15,594 nt of DNA, from contig CAZTPJ010000081.1 of assembly GCA_964614515.1 (NCBI GenBank), positions 1-15,594 on the forward strand, read 5' to 3'. Of this stretch, positions 6,189 to 13,491 are shown one piece after another. Every line of letters starts with the position of its first letter. The stretch's first letter is position 1. The notes beneath the pieces are model-generated. The model saw only the letters and a program-made list of their open reading frames with translations. It was not told where the DNA came from and did not search any database. Both the position numbers and the translations under genes were made by a program. This DNA is from CAZTPJ01 sp964614515. GTDB lineage: Bacteria; Planctomycetota; Phycisphaerae; Phycisphaerales; UBA1924.

Positions 6189-7635
6189 TGTCACTCGGAA
6201 TTCTCGGTGAACCGGTTCTTTGGTCAAACAGGACGCGGAGGTGCGTCTTGGAAGTGCCTGCCCATTTGCGGCCCCCTGCAAACACAATCGCTTCCGCTTC
6301 GGGTGCTGTGCTGGATGGCGTAGCTCTTCCGCCACGTCGAAGCGTAGTGAAAGCGGCGGAGTTGACGAGCGACTCGGTGGCAGTGGACGTGCTCTTCTGC
6401 ATTTCTGCCACGCCCTGCGTGTTGGATGTTCGCAACTGTCTCTCGCTCCCAAAAACCCGCGAGGCCCATTCGTTCGTTGTCGGGTCGCCGTTAGCGTGAA
6501 AAACCTTCGTCTGAAGGTTGCCGAGCAATGCTTCGGTGGCGGCGTTGCCGTTGCGACTTCCCAACGCGGCGTAGTAGTTCGGGAGATTCTGAGTGAGGTA
6601 AACCGTGGCGGCCTGCTTACTCCGTGCCGTTTGCTGGAACCGCATGTCTTCGGCCGTGATGAAGTGCTGAGATTCATCGGCCCAGAGAAAAACCGGACGG
6701 GACTGTTCCCCGAGTGAGCGACGCTCGGTGCTTCGCTGCCACACGGTCTTGTAGAGGACCTGGGCAAAGCGTCCGACCTCGCCGTAATCCTTCACGGGCA
6801 GATTGAGGATGACGACCTTGCCCCGGTGCGAGGCGGCGGGAAGCAGTTCCTTGCTCGTGCCCTCACAGAGCATCCGTCGCAGCGGGTCGCGGAGCAATCC
6901 CGACGCCTTGGAGGAGAAGCTGCTCACGACGACGCTGCGGGTCCTCTCGGCGAGGTTCGGGAAATCGCTCAGCCAGTAGGCGACGGTCTCTTCGAGGTCG
7001 TTCCAGCGTCCCGGCTGCTTCTGCTTGAGGTCTGCCGCTCTGCCGGCGGCGGCCTGGAGAAGCTCGAAGCAGCGGGAGGTTCGTTGCCAAGTCCGCGATT
7101 GAATCTCGGACACACTCTGGGGAGCCGAACGGACGATGCGAGCGAGGTCTGGAAGTTCGACCGTGCCGCACCCAAGAGCGGCGAGGTCGATGGCGTGCGT
7201 CAAGAGCTCGCGGAGTGCGTCGTTCCAGTACGGGTCCGCGCTCGATGATGACTCGCCGGTCGTGAGGGTCGTGATGAAGAGCGAGACGAGATTGAGCGTG
7301 AGCCCCCTGCCCTGCTGGCTCGTCTCGTCTGGCCGGTTGTATTCGTAGTCGAGGATGTTGAACTGGAGGCCGCCCTCGGGGTCAAAGAGCACCCGGTCGT
7401 GCTCCCGATTCGTGCGGCGGAGATAGTCCGTCCAGGTGGCCACCTCGTCCGGCTTGGCGGTCAGGACAAGGCCCCCGAACCCAGCTCTCAGGAACGCGAG
7501 GGCGAGGGCCTGGCCGCTGCCGCTCGTCTTACCGGAGCCCGTGGCACCGAAGACCTGCGTGCCCTCGAAGGCGTCCCGGGCGGTCCAGGCATCCTTGCCG
7601 AAGGTGAGAAGTGGTTGGTCCAGTTCAACCGGCAC
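6166..7635 (-). CDS. VirD4/TraD-type conjugative coupling ATPase, 489 aa
   Basis: Type IV coupling proteins deliver the relaxase-DNA complex to the transfer channel using ATP. Here Walker A is GATGSGKT (residues 30-37), Walker B is VFLWADE (about 315-321) followed by SQHF, and a TQN sensor-like motif is at 348-350. LVLTAKPDE and FNILDYEYN blocks also fit the family. Unlike TrwB or TraD, the chain starts only about 30 residues before Walker A, so there is no N-terminal membrane domain; a separate membrane protein follows in the operon. The GTG start at 7635 is chosen because AAAGGAG lies 5 nt upstream; an ATG at 7746 is in frame but would overlap the relaxase start and the putative oriT. It is divergent from the relaxase. 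Confidence 0.88.
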   Translation of the reverse strand: MPVELDQPLLTFGKDAWTARDAFEGTQVFGATGSGKTSGSGQALALAFLRAGFGGLVLTAKPDEVATWTDYLRRTNREHDRVLFDPEGGLQFNILDYEYNRPDETSQQGRGLTLNLVSLFITTLTTGESSSSADPYWNDALRELLTHAIDLAALGCGTVELPDLARIVRSAPQSVSEIQSRTWQRTSRCFELLQAAAGRAADLKQKQPGRWNDLEETVAYWLSDFPNLAERTRSVVVSSFSSKASGLLRDPLRRMLCEGTSKELLPAASHRGKVVILNLPVKDYGEVGRFAQVLYKTVWQRSTERRSLGEQSRPVFLWADESQHFITAEDMRFQQTARSKQAATVYLTQNLPNYYAALGSRNGNAATEALLGNLQTKVFHANGDPTTNEWASRVFGSERQLRTSNTQGVAEMQKSTSTATESLVNSAAFTTLRRGGRATPSSTAPEAEAIVFAGGRKWAGTSKTHLRVLFDQRTGSPRIPSDNGDLRAL

Positions 7636-7640
7636 GGCCG

Positions 7641-7647
7641 CTCCTTT
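7641..7647 (-). promoter_or_regulatory. Ribosome binding site fixing the coupling-ATPase GTG start
   Basis: AAAGGAG on the minus strand lies 5 nt before GTG 7635 and decides against the longer in-frame form from 7746. Confidence 0.7.
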
Positions 7648-7663
7648 CGGGTGGCGAATCGTA

Positions 7664-7721
7664 GCCGAAATCGGCCTAAGCCCGCGACCGGAGGGCGGGC
7701 TTAGGAGAGATGTCTGAAGCC
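7664..7721 (+). other. Putative oriT: hairpin plus R388-like nic
   Basis: CCTAAGCCCGC (7675-7685) and GCGGGCTTAGG (7695-7705) form a perfect 11-bp inverted repeat with a 9-nt loop, flanked by a smaller GCCGA-aa-TCGGC dyad (7664-7675). Ten bases after the hairpin's right arm begins TGTCT (7711-7715) then GAAGCC (7716-7721). The R388 nic, as I remember it, is TGTCT/ATAGCC: 9 of 11 positions match, and R388 also has a hairpin just 5' of nic. Predicted nick: between 7715 and 7716 on the plus strand. The site lies directly before the MOBF relaxase gene, the family that cuts R388. Confidence 0.65.
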
Positions 7722-7732
7722 GTAACAGCGGC

Positions 7733-7738
7733 GATAAT
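7733..7738 (+). promoter_or_regulatory. -10 element placed for leaderless relaxase mRNA
   Basis: GATAAT (5 of 6 to the -10 consensus) ends exactly 6 nt before the ATG at 7745, so transcription would begin at the A of the start codon. No Shine-Dalgarno is visible before the ATG, consistent with a leaderless message. No good -35 is seen; that position coincides with the predicted nic, so relaxase binding could repress the gene. Confidence 0.45.
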
Positions 7739-7744
7739 CCGGCC

Positions 7745-10417
7745 ATGCTCCGGATGGTCCAAAATGGTCATGCTGCGGCCGCGAAGCGGTACTTCGATGA
7801 CGGCTTGGCGTGCGAGGACTACTACACGCCGAAGGCCAAGAAGGACCATGAGCACGATGAGCCTGGTTGGTGGGGCGGACGGGGTGCGGAACGATTGGGG
7901 CTCGTGGGTGCGGTGGAGCGGGAGAGCTTCCACCGGCTGTGTGAGAACCGCACCCCCAACGGCTCAGAATCGCTCACGCCCCGAACCAAGGCCAACCGAC
8001 GGGTTGGGTACGACATCAACTTCCACTGCCCCAAGAGCGTCTCCGTTGTCTACGCGATGACGGGCGACGCGACGATTCTGGCGAGCTTCAAGACAGCCGT
8101 GCGGGAGACGATGGGGCTCCTGGAACAAGACAGCAAAGCCCGCGTTCGTGCCGGGGGTGCCCAAGGCGAGCGGGTCACGGGGAACTTGGTCTGGGCCGAG
8201 TTCATTCACACCACGGCTCGGCCCGTCGATGGAATTCCGGACCCCCACCTCCACGCCCACTGCTTCACGTTCAACGCGACTTACGACGCTGTTGAGAGCC
8301 GCTGGAAGGCCGGCGAGTTCGGGAGCATCAAGGCGAGCGGCAGTTTCTACGAAGCGGCGTTCCATGCCCGCCTGGCCGGCCTGCTGTCGGAGAACGGGTA
8401 CGACGTTGAGCGTCGCGGACGATTCTGGGAGCTCTCCTCCGTACGCGATTCTGTGGTCGATAAGTTCTCCCGCCGAACGGCGGAGGTGAATCGCTTCGCG
8501 GAGAAAAAGGGAATCACGGACCCGAAAGAAAAGGCCGGGCTCGGTGCCCGCACGAGAAGAAGCAAGGCCGAAGCTCGCCCGTGGGAGGACATTCGGCGTG
8601 ATTGGGACACGCGGCTCAATGCGGAGGAACGCCAGAGCGTCCTGAATGCAAAGCGAAGCTGCCTGGATGCCGAGCCTGCCGCGTGGGCACGCGATGCCGT
8701 GGCTCACGCGGCCGCGGCCTGTTTCGACCGCTCGGCCACGGTGCCGGAGCTCACGCTCATTGAAGAGGCGTTGCGGTACGGAGTCGGACGGGTTTCTTTG
8801 CCGGACGTTCAGCAAGAGCTCTCGCGGCTTGAGCTCACCAGGTCAACAGAGCAAGGCGGAACCGTTCTCACGAATTCTAAGGCACTCGAACGGGAGCAAC
8901 GACTCGTCTCGTTTGCTCGGGCCGGTCGCGGAACTTGCCCCGTGCTCTGCCCCGACGCGGCTCTTCCCGGAAGCGAAAACTTCTCGCCGGGGCAAGCGGC
9001 CGCAGTGAGCAGCGTCCTCTCCTCGCGTGACCGAGTCTCCTTGCTCCGCGTCGGCAAACCGTCGCTGACCTCCGGAGTGAGGAACGCCGTGGAGCGAGCA
9101 GGTCACAATCTGATTCGCCTGGATGGCGGCGACGCTATCGCTGAACCTGAACGTCAACAGGCTTGGCAAGGCGGCGTGTTGTGGGTCGAACGGGCGGAGA
9201 AACTAACTGCCCGCTCGATGCAGGGGCTCTTCGAGGCTGCCAGCCGGCACGACGCTCGCATCGTGCTCGTCAGCGGCCTTAGCCGCTCGGGTGTGCGGGA
9301 CGAGAGAGCGTTGCTCAAGCTCTTGGAGCGTGACGCCGGCGTCCGGTCTGCACAGAGCCATCGTGCGACAAGGGAGCGGGCGGAGCAACGCACGGCCGCC
9401 AAGGCCATGAACCAGGGCGATACTCGAAGCGGATTTTCGCGGCTCGACCGTCTGGGACGTATCCGAGAAACAGCGGAAGCGGACACCGCCTCCGCTGTCG
9501 GCTCCGAGTATGTTCGTTCCGCCCGTGACGGGAAGAAGACCCGCGTGGTGACGCCGGATGGCGGCGAACGAATCACGGAGAGCATCCGGCGGATGCTGCG
9601 TGAAGCGAAGCTCCTTGGGCGTCCACGAACTTTCGAGAGACTAACGAGCCTCCGCCTCACCCCTACCACACGAGCGTGTGCCGACTGTTACGAACGCGGT
9701 CAGGTGGTCGTGTTCTACAAGTCGGTCAAGGGCTTTAAGGCCGGGCAGCGGTACGAGGTGATGGGCCGCGACCCCTTCGGCAACGTGCTCGCCAAGCATC
9801 TCGTCCACTGCTCGTCACTTCTTCCGTCGCGGGTTCCTTGGATGGAAGCCCTTCCGCTCTCGAAAAGCGAGCACTTCGACGTGTTCAAACGTTCGACCAT
9901 CGAAATCGCTCGTGGAGATTCGGTTCGTGTAACCCGCACGGGCCGGACGAAGAATGAGCGATTCGGCCCCGAGAAGCTGCTCTCAAAACGCCAGCAAGCG
10001 ATTCGACTCGCGAACTACGACCTGTTCAGCATCAAGGCCCCCGACCGGCGGTACCGCGTCCCGAAGGACTCGGTGCATCGCGTGGTCGGCTTCACCCTGA
10101 AAGGCGACATTAAGCTCGATAACGGCTGGATACTCCCCAAGCACTTCGGGCATCTGGAGCACGGGTACTGTGTGGGGCCGAACGCCGGCGGCGGCGGAAA
10201 GGTCGAGTGCCTGTTGGTGGTTCAGCCGTCGAAGAGCTCTGAGAGTCTTGGTCGTGCCTGGAGGACGGCCGGACTGGAATCGGTCATCGTCTTCACGGAC
10301 GATAAGGACGCCCTGCGTCGCAAGATGCATGAATCTTCGGACTCAAGTGTCAGGAGCGGGCGATTGACTGAGCCTGAGCGGCCGCGAACCCGCGAGGAGC
10401 GTGAACGTGAGCGATGA
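7745..10417 (+). CDS. MOBF (TrwC-type) relaxase with degenerate helicase domain, 890 aa
   Basis: The nicking domain is complete: catalytic-tyrosine positions as in TrwC (Y16 in KRYFDDG; Y26-Y27 in EDYYTP), a WWGGRGAERLGL block, GYDINFHCPKSVSV (about 88-101) and the metal-binding HxHxH at H168, H170, H172 in PDPHLHAHCF. The rest aligns by eye with the TrwC/TraI SF1 helicase but lacks its motifs. FSPGQAAAVSSVLSSRDRVS is followed by LRVGKPSLTSG instead of GxAGTGKT; VLWVERAEKL replaces the Walker B DEA; VLVSGLSRS replaces GDxxQ; HGYCVGPNAGGGGKV replaces the usual TSHxSQGKT; and no VSRGR motif precedes IVFTDDKDALRRKM. The family-typical ML start supports 7745. It overlaps the next gene by 11 bp. 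Confidence 0.9.
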   Translation: MLRMVQNGHAAAAKRYFDDGLACEDYYTPKAKKDHEHDEPGWWGGRGAERLGLVGAVERESFHRLCENRTPNGSESLTPRTKANRRVGYDINFHCPKSVSVVYAMTGDATILASFKTAVRETMGLLEQDSKARVRAGGAQGERVTGNLVWAEFIHTTARPVDGIPDPHLHAHCFTFNATYDAVESRWKAGEFGSIKASGSFYEAAFHARLAGLLSENGYDVERRGRFWELSSVRDSVVDKFSRRTAEVNRFAEKKGITDPKEKAGLGARTRRSKAEARPWEDIRRDWDTRLNAEERQSVLNAKRSCLDAEPAAWARDAVAHAAAACFDRSATVPELTLIEEALRYGVGRVSLPDVQQELSRLELTRSTEQGGTVLTNSKALEREQRLVSFARAGRGTCPVLCPDAALPGSENFSPGQAAAVSSVLSSRDRVSLLRVGKPSLTSGVRNAVERAGHNLIRLDGGDAIAEPERQQAWQGGVLWVERAEKLTARSMQGLFEAASRHDARIVLVSGLSRSGVRDERALLKLLERDAGVRSAQSHRATRERAEQRTAAKAMNQGDTRSGFSRLDRLGRIRETAEADTASAVGSEYVRSARDGKKTRVVTPDGGERITESIRRMLREAKLLGRPRTFERLTSLRLTPTTRACADCYERGQVVVFYKSVKGFKAGQRYEVMGRDPFGNVLAKHLVHCSSLLPSRVPWMEALPLSKSEHFDVFKRSTIEIARGDSVRVTRTGRTKNERFGPEKLLSKRQQAIRLANYDLFSIKAPDRRYRVPKDSVHRVVGFTLKGDIKLDNGWILPKHFGHLEHGYCVGPNAGGGGKVECLLVVQPSKSSESLGRAWRTAGLESVIVFTDDKDALRRKMHESSDSSVRSGRLTEPERPRTREERERER

Positions 10418-10772
10418 CCTGCTGCGAAAGTACCTGCGTTCTGTCGATGAGCCTGAGCCGGACGAGCCGTCTTTCATCCGAGGTGAGAACCCCGTTCGGC
10501 TCGAAATCCGAGAGGCGAACGGCAACAGCCGTTCGTTCCCCTACTCCTCGCTGGAGTACATCGACTTCAATCCGAGTGAAGGACTGACCCTCGCATTTTC
10601 AACCTGCGAGGTTGAACTCAAGGGGCAAAATCTCGGGCGTCTCTATGAGGCCCTGAACAGCCACGCGGTGAAGTGCGTGCTTGTGGCTCCGGGCAAGCGT
10701 GCGGAAGAAGACGATGGAGCGAAAGCGAAGGGGCCGACAATCGTGGAGGCGTGCAAGGTCGAATCGGTGTGA
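10407..10772 (+). CDS. Small protein cotranscribed with the relaxase, 121 aa
   Basis: I do not recognise a named family. The protein has an acidic, Pro-rich N-terminus, a middle that looks beta-rich (VRLEIREANGNSRSFPYSSL, then LTLAFSTCEVELKGQNL) and a helix LGRLYEALNSHAV, ending in a charged tail. The FPYSSLxYIDFxPSxGLTLxF stretch looks like a compact conserved domain. The GTG at 10407 is chosen because GAGGAG lies 7 nt upstream; the GTG at 10401 is only one base from that site. It overlaps the relaxase end by 11 bp, so it is likely coupled to it and may be an accessory factor for relaxase or oriT, which is inference. Its stop lies 8 bp from the stop of a convergent gene. Confidence 0.75.
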   Translation: MSDDLLRKYLRSVDEPEPDEPSFIRGENPVRLEIREANGNSRSFPYSSLEYIDFNPSEGLTLAFSTCEVELKGQNLGRLYEALNSHAVKCVLVAPGKRAEEDDGAKAKGPTIVEACKVESV

Positions 10773-10780
10773 GTGCGATT

Positions 10781-11140
10781 CTACTGCGTCACTTTCTTGG
10801 GCTCGTCGCCGTAGATGATGCGGTCGTGAGGGGAGTTGAGCAACTCCATCGTCTCTTCAGGGTGCTTTATCAATCCATCAATGAATGTAAACGCTCCAAG
10901 TACCCCCACCTGTTGCTCGCGTTGAATCCTGGCAAGGTCGTAGCCGGCCGCAGAGACAGAAGGGTCTATCTTGCCCGTGCTGAGAAACGCGAGAACAGCG
11001 GCATGCAGGCTAGGGTGCAATTCTTCGATGTTATTTGCAAATGCCTCCACGCGGGTCGAGTCGGCTAGTTGAGCATCGGCCATGATGGTCTCAATGAGTC
11101 GTGCTCTTGAGCCGTACCAAGCATTACGGTCGTTCGTCAT
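10781..11140 (-). CDS. Unknown 119-aa protein paired with the zincin gene
   Basis: No family recognised. It is a soluble, mostly helical-looking protein with an acidic/basic mix (ARLIETIMADAQLADSTRVEAFANNIEEL, then LHAAVLAFLSTGKI), ending in DEPKKVTQ. No signal peptide, membrane segment or cysteine cluster. The ATG at 11140 lies inside the last codons of the upstream zincin-like gene (17-bp overlap), with a GAGG-containing purine tract upstream, so the two are probably translated together. A tightly overlapped small partner downstream of a HExxH protein would suit an immunity or regulatory factor, but the sequence does not prove it. Confidence 0.75.
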   Translation of the reverse strand: MTNDRNAWYGSRARLIETIMADAQLADSTRVEAFANNIEELHPSLHAAVLAFLSTGKIDPSVSAAGYDLARIQREQQVGVLGAFTFIDGLIKHPEETMELLNSPHDRIIYGDEPKKVTQ

Positions 11141-11954
11141 AGAAGGCCCTCACCGTCTGTTCTGCGTACCGCCGTGAATCGACTTCGAGAGCGTTGGACC
11201 TGTACTCCCGCATCCACTTGGCTTTCTCTTCTCCGGTCGTTGGTTCCCATCGCGGATAGGTCGCCTTCCCATGCTGCCACAACTGAACCGTTCTCGCATC
11301 TTCTCTCATGGCCCCCCTGCCGATTGGGTGTTTCATCACGTCGTGCTGGTACGCGTGTCTCGCTTCGTGGAGGTATGCTGTGAGTGCGGTACGAGCGTCC
11401 CTTTCGAGTGTGTCCTGCCTGAGTGAAATGGTCTTGGTGGTGTCGTCGTAACGAGCCATCTCATCCTGTTTCCAGCCTCGCTTTCCCGCATCCGCAACGC
11501 GGACCCGTTCGACACTCATTTCGGGGCGGCCCTGTTCCTTTGCCAGCAACCTTTCGAGTTTCTGGAACGCCTCCGCTCGTTGAAACTCTGACAACCGTGC
11601 CCACTGCTCCTGCTGGAACGGGGCGATTTCACGCCCCTCAACGCTAACGCGGAAATCTTTGAGAACCCGGAGCTCGCGTTCTGCCTGCTTGTCGCGGGGT
11701 CGCTCGTGGTCCAATTTTTGACCGGATAGTTCCAAGTCTTTTTCAAGGACCGACGGCCCGATTCCCGGCTTGAGAATCCGGCCTTGCGGAGCCTCTCGGG
11801 TCAAGGAAGCTTCAGGTGCTTCACGTCTTGCTTCACACTTCGCGATGGAGCGGCCCACAAACGACCGCTGCTCCTGCGAGAGCTCCTTGGGTCGCTCCTG
11901 GGAGCGTTCCGCTCCCTCCCGCTTCCGGCTCCGGTCTCTCTCGTCGCGTGCCAT
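11124..11954 (-). CDS. Zincin-like HExxH protein, 276 aa
   Basis: The N-terminal half is highly charged and probably disordered or coiled (residues 1-150, rich in E, R, K, Q). The C-terminal part contains YDDTTKTISLRQDTL, then LTAYLHEARHAYQHD with HExxH at H196-H200, and about 57 residues later NALEVDSRRYAEQ, where E257 is a good third zinc ligand. This HEaRHAYQ...EvDaR pattern is one I associate with small zincin domains in mobile elements and toxins; the substrate is unknown. The ATG at 11954 is chosen because a TACAAT -10 box lies exactly 6 nt upstream; the longer open frame runs into the divergent gene. There is no Shine-Dalgarno. It overlaps the 119-aa gene downstream. It might be an exported effector, a toxin or a housekeeping protease. 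Confidence 0.8.
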   Translation of the reverse strand: MARDERDRSRKREGAERSQERPKELSQEQRSFVGRSIAKCEARREAPEASLTREAPQGRILKPGIGPSVLEKDLELSGQKLDHERPRDKQAERELRVLKDFRVSVEGREIAPFQQEQWARLSEFQRAEAFQKLERLLAKEQGRPEMSVERVRVADAGKRGWKQDEMARYDDTTKTISLRQDTLERDARTALTAYLHEARHAYQHDVMKHPIGRGAMREDARTVQLWQHGKATYPRWEPTTGEEKAKWMREYRSNALEVDSRRYAEQTVRAFYDERP

Positions 11955-11960
11955 GCGTTT

Positions 11961-11966
11961 ATTGTA
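11961..11966 (-). promoter_or_regulatory. -10 element placed for leaderless zincin mRNA
   Basis: TACAAT on the minus strand (5 of 6 to consensus) is separated by 6 nt from the ATG at 11954, so the transcript would begin at the start codon. The layout is identical to that of the relaxase gene. No clear -35 box is seen. Confidence 0.45.
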
Positions 11967-11997
11967 CGGGCATGGCTTGTGTGCGGAGGGCTTTGCG

Positions 11998-12270
11998 ATG
12001 GTTGAAATCGTGCTCAACAGAGTGCCGGACGATGTGGTGCGGCGGGATGAAACCATCGGCAGCTTTCTGCTCGCCGAGCCTGGTCCAATCGTGTCAGAGA
12101 ACCGGTTGGTGCGAGTACGGCTTTCCGCGAATGCCGAAGCGGCCAAGGACCGCTCGCCCCACCACCGGGCCGACTACGACGCCGGCACGCTCTCCTTGTT
12201 GCGGCTCGTGCGGTCGGCTCTCAACGAAGCGATAGCCGAGCTCGAACAACGCTCCGAGCGGCCAGCATGA
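11998..12270 (+). CDS. Unknown 90-aa protein divergent from the zincin gene
   Basis: I do not recognise a family. It opens MVEIVLNRVPDDVVRRDETI, has a short beta-like middle (RLVRVRLSANAE) and a C-terminal helix (TLSLLRLVRSALNEAIAELEQ). The start at 11998 is favoured by GGAGGG 7 nt upstream; an in-frame ATG at 11953 has no such site and would overlap the divergent start. The coding frame is supported by an intact reading frame and sensible codon use, but the protein is short, so confidence is moderate. The stop is followed by a hairpin shared with the convergent ArdC gene. Confidence 0.6.
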   Translation: MVEIVLNRVPDDVVRRDETIGSFLLAEPGPIVSENRLVRVRLSANAEAAKDRSPHHRADYDAGTLSLLRLVRSALNEAIAELEQRSERPA

Positions 12271-12274
12271 AAAC

Positions 12275-12296
12275 GCCCAGCGTGCCAACGCTGGGC
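12275..12296 (-). terminator. Terminator between convergent 90-aa gene and ardC-like gene
   Basis: GCCCAGCG (12275-12282) and CGCTGGGC (12289-12296) form a perfect 8-bp stem with a 6-nt loop. On the minus strand the hairpin is followed by GTTTT, so it should end the ArdC transcript. It may also act on the plus strand. Confidence 0.7.
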
Positions 12297-12309
12297 ACCA
12301 TTCATTCGG

Positions 12310-13131
12310 TCAAGCCGCGAGGAGCTCCTGTTCCTGGGGTTCGTCGAGGATGTTGGTGAGGATCTCGCACGCCGCCTTCTGGACGCGGTCGAGCGAGCCG
12401 GCGAGCGTGTCGGAGTCGCCGTCGTAGAGCTGGATGTAGTCGCTGGAGCTCGTGCCGGCATCCAGGCCAACGGCCTGGGAGACGACGAAGGCAACCGCCT
12501 CGGCTTCGGTCTCACGCTGCGTCTTGGTGCCACGCACGGAGCCCTCGCCGTGGTGGAGCATCTCGTGGGCGAGCTCGTGCACGAGGACGCTGAACTCCTC
12601 GGCCTTGGAGAGGCCGTTCTTGATGGCGATGCGTCCACCGGCGGAGAGGCCGTCGGCACTGCCGAGCGAGTCCTCGTAGCGGAGCTCGATGCCACGTGAG
12701 GCGATGAGCGTCCGCACGCGGTCGGTGTAGAGGCCGGGGTCGCCGTGGAACGTGCGGACCTCGGGGAGCGGTTCGCCGTCGGTCTGCGACACGTCGAAGA
12801 CGTGGACGGCCTTGAAGCGGAGGACCCGCTTGGATTCGTCGTCGGCCCGCTCCGCGTCGCGGGCCTTGAGCATCATCGGTGCGATGATGACGATGCCCTT
12901 CTCGCCTTTCTTCACGTAGCGGTCGAGCGTCTTCCAGGTCTGGAAGCCGGCGACGTGCGTGGCGTCGGGCCGCTGGGTGAGGATGAGCATGACGTTCCCG
13001 AAGCTGTAGCGGTGGAAGCGGGCCACCATGGCGAGGAAGCGTGTGAGCTCCTCACTCTTGCCCTGCTCCAGTGCCTCGGCCAGTCGGGCGAGTCCCTCGT
13101 CGGTCATCTTGCGTGCTTGTTCTGCCTTCAT
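12310..13131 (-). CDS. ArdC-like antirestriction protein with ssDNA-binding and metallopeptidase domains, 273 aa
   Basis: ArdC proteins bind single-stranded DNA entering a recipient and protect it from restriction. The N-terminal domain shows the family pattern FHRYSFGNVMLILTQRPDATHVAGF, followed by W-x-x-L-x-R-x-V-KKGEKGIVIIAPM (about residues 39-90). The C-terminal domain has the zinc site VHELAHEMLHH (H185, E186, H189) and, about 20 residues later, RETEAEAVAFVV with the likely third ligand. The start at 13131 has AAGGAG 7 nt upstream. Length fits ArdC family members. The gene ends in an intrinsic terminator and is preceded by a long untranslated or gene-free stretch. Confidence 0.9.
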   Translation of the reverse strand: MKAEQARKMTDEGLARLAEALEQGKSEELTRFLAMVARFHRYSFGNVMLILTQRPDATHVAGFQTWKTLDRYVKKGEKGIVIIAPMMLKARDAERADDESKRVLRFKAVHVFDVSQTDGEPLPEVRTFHGDPGLYTDRVRTLIASRGIELRYEDSLGSADGLSAGGRIAIKNGLSKAEEFSVLVHELAHEMLHHGEGSVRGTKTQRETEAEAVAFVVSQAVGLDAGTSSSDYIQLYDGDSDTLAGSLDRVQKAACEILTNILDEPQEQELLAA

Positions 13132-13491
13132 GTGTGTTCTCCTTTTGGCGGGCGCGTTTGGCCCCGTCGCCGGGGCTGCGGGGCAAACCGCACGGCGAAA
13201 GGAGGACGGGAGCGGAGGAGCTCGCGACAGAGCTCGGAGGGCCGCTCGCAGAGCGGGCACGGCGAATGACAGAGCCGCAGGCCTGGCGTGAGACGTGCAA
13301 GCCCAGAGAGCGAAAGCCCCCTCCCCCACCGCTGCCGAAGGCAGTCGTTCGCGGGCGGTGTCGCGTGCTCCGGAGCGACTCTGGAAGGCGGAACGGGCCG
13401 CGATGACGGCGAGCATCACGCGGGGGGCCGTGGCTTGAGAGCATGGTGCGATGCGAGGGCGGCGGAGCGTTGCCGGGTGCGGCCAGAAAGA
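13132..13491. other. Gene-free GC-rich stretch upstream of the ArdC gene
   Basis: I see no credible coding frame. Apart from the AAGGAG for ArdC, it has small hairpins such as TGCC-GAA-GGCA and GC-GAAA-GC, and a segment at 13261-13318 resembling 13897-13953 (see findings). It could be a long mRNA leader, regulatory DNA or a replication-related region. Confidence 0.4.

Noticed and set aside
10401..10403. GTG at 10401 as start of the 121-aa gene
   Set aside because: It is one base from GAGGAG; GTG 10407 has the proper 7-nt spacing.
11953..11955. ATG 11953 as start of the 90-aa gene
   Set aside because: No ribosome binding site, and it overlaps the divergent zincin start; ATG 11998 has GGAGGG at 7 nt.
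12871..12889. Perfect CATCATCG-gtg-CGATGATG inverted repeat
   Set aside because: It lies inside the ArdC-like gene, where repeated Ile and Met codons (VIIAPMM) create it by chance.
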